Of a stretch of DNA of 64,000 nt, positions 17,009 to 24,409 are shown one piece after another. Numbering within the stretch: the first letter of the stretch is position 1; each line of letters starts with the position of its first letter. The notes beneath the pieces were generated by a model that searched no databases, had not been told where the DNA came from, and saw only the letters and a program-made list of their open reading frames with translations. The stretch is from Caballeronia arvi. GTDB lineage: Bacteria > Pseudomonadota > Gammaproteobacteria > Burkholderiales > Burkholderiaceae. Position numbers and translations under genes: made by a program. Location of the stretch: positions 144,752 to 208,751 of the forward strand of contig NZ_FCOM02000011.1 in the NCBI RefSeq assembly GCF_001544695.2, written 5' to 3'.

Positions 17009-18427
17009 TTACTCGAACCAGCGCTCACTCGTAGGGGTGTTGGCTCCGCCGAAGACCATCACCCCTCCGTCATCCAGTACCGTGGAGCCGTGGAATATGC
17101 GGCCATTATTCATGTCTTTAGCGAGCGACCATTTGCCCGTGGCGGGGTCGTAGATCTCCGCAGACGAGAGTGGGGAGACTCCGGAACCGCCGCTGATCAA
17201 TACCTTGCCACTTGCGAGCAGCACAGCGGAAGCACCGACCCGCGCGACATTCATTTGGCCCGCGCTACTCCATTTACCGGAAGAAGGATCATAGATTTCC
17301 GCACTGGCTATCGCAGCAGCGTCCCAGCCGCCTGCCACGAGGACGCGACCGTCGCGTAACGCCACCGCGGCAAATTGATCTCGCGCCGTGTTCATCGTTC
17401 CGGTAGGCGTCCACGTTCCGATTGCAGGATCGAAGACTTCCGTCGAGGCCGAGACACTGAAGTTCGAGTCTCCCCCAGCGACAAGCACCTTTCCGTTCGG
17501 TAGGCGTATGAGCGTCGGTCGTTCACGAGGCGTGTTCATTTGGCCTGCATCGACCCACCTGCCGCTCGACGGATCGAATATCTCCGATGAAGCAATCGAA
17601 CCGAATGTGGAGCCGCCGGTAACCAGTACCTTGCCGTCGGCGAGCAAGACCATAGCCGGACTCACGCGCGCTTGACTCATGTTCCCTGTCAGGCTCCAGC
17701 GGCTTGTCTTCGGATCGTAGATTTCGGCTGACGAGAGGAAATTGGTTTGAGAGCGACCTCCAGCCGCCACCACTCTTCCGTCGGCAAGAACAGTCACGGC
17801 TAGTTTGGAGCGTGGCGTGTTCATCGTGCCGGTGTAAATCCATTTCCCGGTCGGCGAGTCGAAGACCTCGGCGCTCGGAAGCGCATTACCGCCGGTGTCC
17901 GTGCCGCCAGCCACCACGATCTGGCCGCCGGGGAGGACTGCAACGCCAGGAGCGCTGCGTTGTATGTTCATAGCACTCGCACCAAACCATTCCCCTGCGA
18001 GAACCACCGATATTGCGATGCCGGTCACCGTCTTCCCTGCACCGTTCTCACCGGTGATCGTGTAATAGCTTCGCTCCTGCTTGAGTGTAGGTGTCCCGCT
18101 AATCACGCCGGTCTCGGAATTCAGAGTCAAACCGTCGGGCAACGCTGGCGATACCGAATAGTGGGTAATGGCGCCACCTTGCGAGTCGGGCGTAGTTGGC
18201 GAGATTGCTCTTCCCACTGCGAAGGTCGAAATATTAGTCGAATAGCGAAGATTCGCCGGGGGCGTTTCGACCTTGGGCGCGGGAGAATCAATCTGTGGTT
18301 CGCTGGCCGCAGAGGGACGGCCTTCGGTTGCTGTTCGGCCGGAGTCTCCATCTCCTCCTCCGCCACATCCAGCCAGCCAAGCAGAGGCCAATGCGCTTAC
18401 AAGAATTGCTTTTGTGATTTTTCTCAT
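17009..18427 (-). CDS. Kelch-repeat lipoprotein with N-terminal putative Ig-like domain
   Basis: A 472-residue lipoprotein. The signal sequence ends in the lipobox 'LAGC' with a poly-Gly linker after the Cys. Residues about 65-165 form a He_PIG/cadherin-like domain ('PDGLTLNSETGVISGTPT'). Seven kelch repeats follow, each with a '[ATSF]GG' doublet, then 'SAEIYDP..GKW' and 'MN.AR' elements, enough for a seven-bladed propeller. The start at MRKITKAIL is preferred because it begins the signal peptide; an upstream GTG is also in frame. Codon use is less GC-biased than in the flanking genes, which hints at transfer. The role is unknown; no galactose-oxidase Cys-Tyr/copper motif was seen. Confidence 0.82.
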   Translation of the reverse strand: MRKITKAILVSALASAWLAGCGGGGDGDSGRTATEGRPSAASEPQIDSPAPKVETPPANLRYSTNISTFAVGRAISPTTPDSQGGAITHYSVSPALPDGLTLNSETGVISGTPTLKQERSYYTITGENGAGKTVTGIAISVVLAGEWFGASAMNIQRSAPGVAVLPGGQIVVAGGTDTGGNALPSAEVFDSPTGKWIYTGTMNTPRSKLAVTVLADGRVVAAGGRSQTNFLSSAEIYDPKTSRWSLTGNMSQARVSPAMVLLADGKVLVTGGSTFGSIASSEIFDPSSGRWVDAGQMNTPRERPTLIRLPNGKVLVAGGDSNFSVSASTEVFDPAIGTWTPTGTMNTARDQFAAVALRDGRVLVAGGWDAAAIASAEIYDPSSGKWSSAGQMNVARVGASAVLLASGKVLISGGSGVSPLSSAEIYDPATGKWSLAKDMNNGRIFHGSTVLDDGGVMVFGGANTPTSERWFE

Positions 18428-18603
18428 CGATTTCGAGTGGTTTGGATTATCGAGCGAGTGCGCTCGCCGAAAGTTGACCACAAGCTTTCAATGAAATATA
18501 TTGAGACGCTTTGAATAGACGTAATATTACATAGCTCGATGAACTATCGAGAGGCGGTCACCGGAAAGTGAGAACGTCCGAGATTATTCAATGGAAACGT
18601 GGG

Positions 18604-18637
18604 GTTGCCGGCGGGGAAGGGTTTATCTGCCGGCAAC
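18604..18637. terminator. Strong hairpin after the class II aldolase gene
   Basis: GTTGCCGGC (18604-18612) pairs perfectly with GCCGGCAAC (18629-18637). It lies 28 bp beyond the aldolase stop on the minus strand. There is no proper T run, so termination would be weak or rho-assisted. Confidence 0.45.
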
Positions 18638-18664
18638 TGAATGTGTCATTGTAAGGCGAATGAC

Positions 18665-19429
18665 TCAACTCCGATAATCCGTCTTCGCACCTTCAATCAT
18701 CCTCAACGCCGCATCCCACTGCAGCGCCAGGATCCCATCGGCTTCATCGCGCCGATACTGGGAAGCCGTCAACTCGCAAACCTTCTGCGACGGCAGATTC
18801 AATTCCGCATTTCCCGCGAGTGCCCGAATCTGAATCTCGCACGCCCTTTCAAGAAAATACATTTCCTGAAACGCCTCCGGAATCGACTTACCGCAAGTCA
18901 ATAATCCGTGATTCTTCAAAATCATCGCGTTATGCGACCCGAGATCATTCACGAGCCGATCGCGCTCCGCGAGATCCAGAGCAATCCCTTCATAATCGTG
19001 ATACGCGATATGCCCGTAATACTTCAGCGCATGCTGGCTGATCGGCAAAAGCCCTTGCTTCTGCGCCGATACCGCCGCGCCCGCCGCCGTATGCGTATGC
19101 ACGACGCACAGCACATCGGGCCGCGCCATGTGGATCGCCGAGTGAATCGTGAAGCCCGCCGGATTCACGCGATACCGCTCGGGATCGCCGCTCGCGCCCG
19201 CTTCGACGGGACGCCCTTCCTCATCGATGCGCACCAGATCCGATGCGCGCATCTCGTCGAAGAGCACGCCATAGCGATTGATCAGAAAGTGATGGTCCGC
19301 TCCCGGCACGCGCGCGCTGATGTGCGTGAAGATCATGTCGGTCCAGCGGAAGTGACCGATCACGCGATAAAGCGCCGCCAGATCGCAGCGCACTTTCCAT
19401 TCTTCCTGCGAATACCCGTGAGTCTCCAT
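18665..19429 (-). CDS. Class II aldolase/adducin family protein
   Basis: A 254-residue class II aldolase fold protein. The metal-binding His pair is visible in 'VVHTHTAAG', a further His in 'NHGLL', and the N-terminal 'RWTDMIFTHISAR' and 'INRYG' are family-typical. Members act as aldolases or epimerases on sugar phosphates or as decarboxylases; several close to this one have no known substrate. It is followed 51 bp upstream by a GlxA-type regulator on the same strand, which may control it. Confidence 0.85.
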   Translation of the reverse strand: METHGYSQEEWKVRCDLAALYRVIGHFRWTDMIFTHISARVPGADHHFLINRYGVLFDEMRASDLVRIDEEGRPVEAGASGDPERYRVNPAGFTIHSAIHMARPDVLCVVHTHTAAGAAVSAQKQGLLPISQHALKYYGHIAYHDYEGIALDLAERDRLVNDLGSHNAMILKNHGLLTCGKSIPEAFQEMYFLERACEIQIRALAGNAELNLPSQKVCELTASQYRRDEADGILALQWDAALRMIEGAKTDYRS

Positions 19430-19480
19430 GCCGTTCCTCCCTGGTTTGACGAGCCGCGGAAAGCGTGAAGCGGATAAAGC

Positions 19481-20572
19481 CTAGATTGCCTGAGCGCGGC
19501 CCGGAAAAACTTCGTCGTAGTCCATTGCCTGAGTGGCTTCCTGCGCGTCCTGTGCGCCGCCGCCCTGCTCGCGATACATCATCGGCGGCACACCGAATTG
19601 CTTGCGGAACTCGCGGCCGAGATGCGATGCATCCGAAAAGCCGCAGCTCGACGCGATATCCGCGACGGTCTTGTCCGAACTCGTCAGAAGCCACGCGGCG
19701 GTACGCAGCCGCACCTGCTTCGCATACGCCTGCGGTGCCTTGCCCGTCTCCGCCTTGAAAAGCCGTTCGAGCTGCCGCGTCGACAGATCGAGCTTGTAGG
19801 CGAGTTCATCGAGCGAGAGCGAACGGCCGACGTGCTGCTCCATCAGCAGGATCGCACGTTTCACCTTCGGATGCGTCGCAGGGGCGAGACCCGGCGGATG
19901 CGGCTGCGGCGCGTTGCCCTTCTGCATGTCGTCGACGAGCAAGATGCGCAGCGCCTTTTGCACCGTGGCGGTTTCGAAGTGACGAAGCAGAATCGCGGCG
20001 GCGACATCGATCGATGCGCGCCCGCCCGAACATGTGATGCGCCGTCTGTCGATCACGAAGAGACGGTCCGCGACGAGCGCCTGTTCATCGGCATGCGGAA
20101 AACGCTCGACGAAATCCCAGTAGTGAAACCAGCTCACGCAGATGCGATGACCTTCGAGCACGCCCGCGCGCATCAGCGAGAACACGCCCGTGCACATGCC
20201 GACGAGCGTCGCGTTCGTCGCGGCGGCGCGCCGGATGAACTGTAGCGTCGCCTCGCTCGTGGCGGGTCCGGAATGCAGCAGGCCGCCGACCACGACGACA
20301 TAGTCGAACGGCTCGGCCTGATCGTAGGTTTCCCACGGCGTGATCTGGATGCCGCAACTCGCGCGCACCGGCGCGAGCGTCTCGCCGATCACGCTCCACG
20401 AGCAGCGCACCGGGCGGCTGAAATCGCCTTCGTCGGCGGACAGACGCAACAGATCGACGAAACCGGAGAACGCGGTCAGCGTGAAGTTCGGCAGCAGGAT
20501 GATGCCGAAGCGGATGCGCGATTTCGATTGACCGTCGATAGACGACGGCGGAAGGGATTCTGCGGGGCTCAT
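19481..20572 (-). CDS. GlxA family transcriptional regulator
   Basis: A 363-residue protein with an N-terminal DJ-1/PfpI-like domain ('FGIILLPNFTLTAFSGF', 'GMCTGVFSLM') and a C-terminal AraC-type HTH pair ('LAYKLDLSTRQLERLFK', 'SSCGFSDASHLGREF'). It is more divergent from the other three GlxA-type regulators here, which resemble one another. The start at MSPAESLPPS is chosen over an upstream Met because the conserved domain begins soon after; this is uncertain by 14 codons. The target may be the adjacent aldolase gene. Confidence 0.88.
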   Translation of the reverse strand: MSPAESLPPSSIDGQSKSRIRFGIILLPNFTLTAFSGFVDLLRLSADEGDFSRPVRCSWSVIGETLAPVRASCGIQITPWETYDQAEPFDYVVVVGGLLHSGPATSEATLQFIRRAAATNATLVGMCTGVFSLMRAGVLEGHRICVSWFHYWDFVERFPHADEQALVADRLFVIDRRRITCSGGRASIDVAAAILLRHFETATVQKALRILLVDDMQKGNAPQPHPPGLAPATHPKVKRAILLMEQHVGRSLSLDELAYKLDLSTRQLERLFKAETGKAPQAYAKQVRLRTAAWLLTSSDKTVADIASSCGFSDASHLGREFRKQFGVPPMMYREQGGGAQDAQEATQAMDYDEVFPGRAQAI

Positions 20573-20640
20573 GCGGGCGACATGCGGCTGGACGTTATCC
20601 AGCGAGCATAACACTCGGCCGCGCGCGACGGGCGCGTGTC

Positions 20641-20677
20641 AGAAACGAAGCGGCCGGCGTCGCGTGACGCCGGCCGC
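20641..20677 (-). terminator. Hairpin terminator of the small membrane protein gene
   Basis: Perfect 12-bp stem: GCGGCCGGCGTC (20650-20661), loop GCGT, GACGCCGGCCGC (20666-20677). On the minus strand it is followed by TTCGTTTCT, a moderate U tract, 33 bases beyond the stop of the gene at 20710. Confidence 0.65.
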
Positions 20678-20709
20678 GTGAATCGAAACGGAGAACGACA
20701 GGAGACGGT

Positions 20710-21024
20710 TCAGCCGCCGAGCACGGCGAAACCCCATGCGAAGACGCCGCCGATCAGCGCGCCCGTCGCGCGGCCGAGCACGCTCGCGATCGTGTAATCG
20801 CCCCAGCGCTGTTCGATTTCGGCCTTCAACACGCCGAAGTAGCGCAGCACCGGATCGATCGAGCAGAGGAACATGAGCGCGGCCCAGACGGGCGCCTGAC
20901 GCGTGAGCACGTGTTCGGGCGAGAGCAGGCCGATTGTCTGAAGCGCGCCGACGACACCCGCGCCGATGAGGAAGGAGAGAACCCAGGACTTGAAGAACTG
21001 ATCGGGTAGTGCGTGAGTTTCCAT
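20710..21024 (-). CDS. Small membrane protein of unknown function
   Basis: A 104-residue protein with two or three hydrophobic segments (about 13-33, 42-58 and 83-103). I do not recognise a family. The start at METHALPDQF is supported by the hairpin terminator at the other end and by normal codon use. It lies between sdaA (divergent) and a GlxA-type regulator gene (same strand). Confidence 0.65.
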   Translation of the reverse strand: METHALPDQFFKSWVLSFLIGAGVVGALQTIGLLSPEHVLTRQAPVWAALMFLCSIDPVLRYFGVLKAEIEQRWGDYTIASVLGRATGALIGGVFAWGFAVLGG

Positions 21025-21406
21025 CGATGCAAACCGGAAGAAGCGAGGAAAGAAAGCGTGAGCAAGGGCCCAGCCGAGAACCTAGGGAATATACCGAGAC
21101 GGGCTCTTCCGACGCTTCGGATCAGTCTCAAAAATATGGAAAGTGCAACGAAGATGCGCAAAAAAGCACCAGATGCGAAATGGTCTGTTACGCGCGGCGT
21201 GATGAAGAAAGCGCCCCTCGAAGCGGCTGCGGCGCTGCGGGAAACCCTGACGAAAAGCCGGCGATTCACGCGCTGACGCCGCTATCCCATTTCGACGGCG
21301 TTTTTGTTCTATCGGGTCTTTTTAGGGTTTGGTGCAATAAGCGCCATAGAGAAACCCGCCAAACCACGGCAGCGCAGCGCGCCACGCCAAACCCAGGGAC
21401 ACGCCA
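21025..21406. other. Intergenic region upstream of sdaA
   Basis: 382 bp between divergent genes. No convincing small gene. I looked for a glycine riboswitch, which often precedes genes of this pathway, and found no match to its conserved core. The sdaA promoter presumably lies in the T-rich part around 21290-21330. Confidence 0.5.
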
Positions 21407-22801
21407 ATGAACGTCAGCGTCTTCGATCTGTTCAAGATCGGCATCGGACCGTCGAGCTCGCATACCGTCGGGCCGATGATCGCGGCATGCCGGTTCGCGT
21501 CGCATATCGAGGATGCCAATTTGCTCGGCTTCGTCACCCGCGTGCGTGCTGAATTGTTCGGCTCGCTCGGTGCGACCGGCAAGGGCCACGGCACCGACAA
21601 GGCCGTGCTGCTCGGTCTCGAAGGCAATCTGCCCGACCTCATCGATCCGGACCTCATCGCGCCGCGTCTGAAGGAAATCCGCGACAGCAAGCGCCTCAAT
21701 CTGCTCGGCAAGCACGAAGTGGTGTTCGAAGAGCGCGAGCACATCGGTTTCTATCGCAAGCTGATGCCGGGCGCGCCCGGATCGAGCATCGTGCACCCGA
21801 ACGGCATGCGCTTTCAGGCGTTCGACGAGAACGGCCAGCTGCTCGTCGAGAAAGAGTATTACTCGATCGGCGGCGGCTTCGTCGTGAATCGCGAAGGCGA
21901 TCGCGTCAACGGTTTGCGCGCGGGCGGCACGGTGCCGCATCCGTTTCGCACCGGCGACGACCTGATGCGCATCTGCAAGGAGACAGGTCTGTCTATCGCC
22001 GAAGTGACGATGCAGAACGAATGCGCGAGTCGCACCGAGCAAGAGGTGCGCGAGGGCATGCTCGCCGTGTGGCGCGTGATGGCCGCGTGCGTCGAGCGCG
22101 GCTGCAAGGAGCGCGGCGAGCTGCCCGGTCCGATGCGCGTGAAGCGCCGCGCAGCCGACTTGTCCATCCAGTTGCGCACGCGTTCGGAAGAGTCACTGCG
22201 CGATCCCCTTTCGATGCTGGACTGGGTCAATCTCTACGCGATGGCCGTGAACGAAGAGAACGCAGCGGGCGGCCGCGTCGTCACCGCGCCGACGAACGGC
22301 GCCGCCGGCGTGATTCCCGCCGTGCTGCATTACTACGTGAAGTTCATGCACGGCGCGAACGATGAAGGCATCGTGCGCTTCCTTCTGACCGCGGCCGCCA
22401 TCGGCATCATCTACAAGGAAACCGCGTCGATCTCCGGCGCCGAAGTCGGCTGCCAGGGTGAAGTGGGCGTCGCCTGCTCGATGGCCGCCGCCGCGCTCGC
22501 CGCCGTGATGGGTGGTACGCCCGAGCAAGTGGAAAACGCTGCGGAAATCGGCATGGAGCACAACCTCGGCATGACCTGCGATCCGGTCGGCGGGCTCGTG
22601 CAGATTCCCTGCATCGAGCGCAATGCGATGGGCTCGATCAAGGCAATCAACGCGGCGCGCATGGCGATGAAGGGCGACGGCAAGCATTACGTGTCGCTCG
22701 ACTCGGTCATCAAGACGATGCGCGAAACCGGCGCCGACATGAAGACGAAATACAAGGAGACGTCGCGCGGTGGCCTCGCCGTCAACGTCATCGAATGCTG
22801 A
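21407..22801 (+). CDS. sdaA: L-serine ammonia-lyase
   Basis: A 464-residue single-chain Fe-S L-serine dehydratase (type I). The N-terminal beta domain carries '[12 protein letters not shown]' (residues 13-24); the C-terminal alpha domain has '[19 protein letters not shown]', '[14 protein letters not shown]' and '[18 protein letters not shown]', which hold the conserved Cys residues for the [4Fe-4S] cluster. It deaminates serine to pyruvate and ammonia. Directly upstream of soxBDAG (43 bp gap), it fits the final step of glycine betaine catabolism after glycine has been converted to serine by GlyA, which is not in this window. Confidence 0.95.
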   Translation: MNVSVFDLFKIGIGPSSSHTVGPMIAACRFASHIEDANLLGFVTRVRAELFGSLGATGKGHGTDKAVLLGLEGNLPDLIDPDLIAPRLKEIRDSKRLNLLGKHEVVFEEREHIGFYRKLMPGAPGSSIVHPNGMRFQAFDENGQLLVEKEYYSIGGGFVVNREGDRVNGLRAGGTVPHPFRTGDDLMRICKETGLSIAEVTMQNECASRTEQEVREGMLAVWRVMAACVERGCKERGELPGPMRVKRRAADLSIQLRTRSEESLRDPLSMLDWVNLYAMAVNEENAAGGRVVTAPTNGAAGVIPAVLHYYVKFMHGANDEGIVRFLLTAAAIGIIYKETASISGAEVGCQGEVGVACSMAAAALAAVMGGTPEQVENAAEIGMEHNLGMTCDPVGGLVQIPCIERNAMGSIKAINAARMAMKGDGKHYVSLDSVIKTMRETGADMKTKYKETSRGGLAVNVIEC

Positions 22802-22844
22802 ATCGATTGCAAGCACAAACCCCGCACGAAGGAAGAGATACACC

Positions 22845-24089
22845 ATGAGCCGCTATTCCATCTTCAGCCTGCTGCGCAACGGCATGTCGTATCACGAGAA
22901 CTGGGAGCGCCAGTGGCGAAGTCCCGAGCCGAAGCGCGAGTACGACGTGGTGATCGTCGGCGGCGGCGGTCATGGTCTCGCGACTGCCTACTATCTTGCG
23001 AAAGAGCATGGCATCACGAATGTCGCGATTCTCGAGAAGGGATGGATCGGCGGCGGCAATACGGCGCGCAACACGACCATCGTGCGGTCGAACTATCTGT
23101 GGGATGAATCGGCCGCGTTGTACGAGAAGGCGATGAAGCTGTGGGAAGGCCTCTCGCAAGACCTCAACTACAACGTGATGTTCTCGCAACGCGGCGTGAT
23201 GAACCTCGCGCACAATCTGCAGGACGTGCGAGATACGGAACGTCGCGTGAACGCGAACCGCCTCAATGGCGTCGATGCCGAGTTCCTCACGCCGCAGCAG
23301 ATCAAGGAAATCGAGCCGACGATCAACCTCAACAGCCGTTATCCGGTGCTGGGCGCGTCGATTCAGCGTCGCGGCGGCGTCGCGCGTCACGATGCGGTGG
23401 CCTGGGGCTTCGCGCGCGGCGCCGATCGCGCGGGCGTCGACATCATCCAGAACTGCCAGGTCGTCGGCATTCGCCGCGATGGCAGTCAGGTGACGGGCGT
23501 CGATACGACCAAGGGTTTCATCAAGGCGAAGAAGGTTGCCGTCGTCACTGCGGGCAGCACGACGACGCTCGCCGACATGGCCGGCGTGCGTCTGCCGATC
23601 GAGAGTCATCCGCTTCAGGCGCTGGTGTCGGAACCGATCAAGCCGGTCGTGAACACGGTCATCATGTCGAACGCGGTGCACGCGTATATCAGCCAGTCCG
23701 ACAAGGGCGATCTGGTGATCGGCGCGGGCGTCGACCAGTACGCGGGCTACGGGCAGCGCGGCAGTTTCCACATCATCGAAGGCACGCTGGAAGCGATCGT
23801 CGAGATGTTCCCGGTGTTCTCGCGCGTGCGCATGAATCGTCAGTGGGGCGGCATCGTCGACGTCTCGCCGGATGCGTGCCCGATCATTTCGAAGACCGAC
23901 GTGAAGGGCCTCTACTTCAACTGCGGCTGGGGCACGGGCGGCTTCAAGGCGACGCCGGGTTCGGGCTGGGCGTATGCACACACCATCGCGAAGGACGAGC
24001 CGCACGCGCTGAATGCGCCGTTCTCGCTGGATCGCTTCTATACCGGTCATCTGATCGACGAACACGGCGCGGCTGCCGTGGCTCACTAA
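22845..24089 (+). CDS. soxB: Sarcosine oxidase subunit beta
   Basis: A 414-residue FAD-dependent subunit of heterotetrameric sarcosine oxidase. The Rossmann FAD motif '[16 protein letters not shown]' is at about residues 35-50, and '[15 protein letters not shown]' near the C-terminus contacts the flavin. The family carries covalently bound FMN on a His in this subunit; a candidate is the His in '[12 protein letters not shown]'. It oxidises sarcosine to glycine with transfer of the methyl group to THF in SoxA. The start at [10 protein letters not shown] follows 'GAAGGAAGAG'. It is the first of soxBDAG. Confidence 0.95.
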   Translation: MSRYSIFSLLRNGMSYHENWERQWRSPEPKREYDVVIVGGGGHGLATAYYLAKEHGITNVAILEKGWIGGGNTARNTTIVRSNYLWDESAALYEKAMKLWEGLSQDLNYNVMFSQRGVMNLAHNLQDVRDTERRVNANRLNGVDAEFLTPQQIKEIEPTINLNSRYPVLGASIQRRGGVARHDAVAWGFARGADRAGVDIIQNCQVVGIRRDGSQVTGVDTTKGFIKAKKVAVVTAGSTTTLADMAGVRLPIESHPLQALVSEPIKPVVNTVIMSNAVHAYISQSDKGDLVIGAGVDQYAGYGQRGSFHIIEGTLEAIVEMFPVFSRVRMNRQWGGIVDVSPDACPIISKTDVKGLYFNCGWGTGGFKATPGSGWAYAHTIAKDEPHALNAPFSLDRFYTGHLIDEHGAAAVAH

Positions 24090-24109
24090 CCGCATCAAGG
24101 AAAAGAAAC

Positions 24110-24409
24110 ATGTTGCTGATCGAATGCCCCTGGTGCGGGCCGCGCGCCGAAACCGAATTTTCCTGCGGTGGCGAAGCGGATATCGCGCGCCCGCTCGACA
24201 CCGAAAAGCTCACCGATAAGGAATGGGGCGACTACCTCTTCATGCGCAAGAACCCGCGCGGCGTGCATCGCGAGCAATGGAATCATGCGCAGGGTTGCCG
24301 CCGCTGGTTCAAGGCGCAGCGCGATACCGTCACTTATGAGATTCAGGGCTACGAGACGTTCGACCGTCCGCTGGCTGTAATGAATGACAACGGAGGCACG
24401 TCGAAATGA
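24110..24409 (+). CDS. soxD: Sarcosine oxidase subunit delta
   Basis: A 99-residue zinc-binding subunit. The zinc ligands of the family are visible: Cys6 and Cys9 in 'CPWCG', His59 and Cys63 in 'NHAQGCRRW'. It bridges the other subunits of the heterotetramer. The start is fixed by 'AAGGAAAAG' upstream; the stop overlaps the soxA start (ATGA). Confidence 0.95.
   Translation: MLLIECPWCGPRAETEFSCGGEADIARPLDTEKLTDKEWGDYLFMRKNPRGVHREQWNHAQGCRRWFKAQRDTVTYEIQGYETFDRPLAVMNDNGGTSK

Noticed and set aside
18604..18637. Possible duplicated 3' end of choX (similar to about 16854-16880) flanking the kelch gene
   Set aside because: The shared GGGTTGCCGGCGG is largely explained by the hairpin at 18604; the remaining similarity is too short to claim a duplication.
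21025..21406. Possible glycine riboswitch before sdaA
   Set aside because: Expected from pathway logic, but no match to the conserved aptamer core and no tandem structure was seen.
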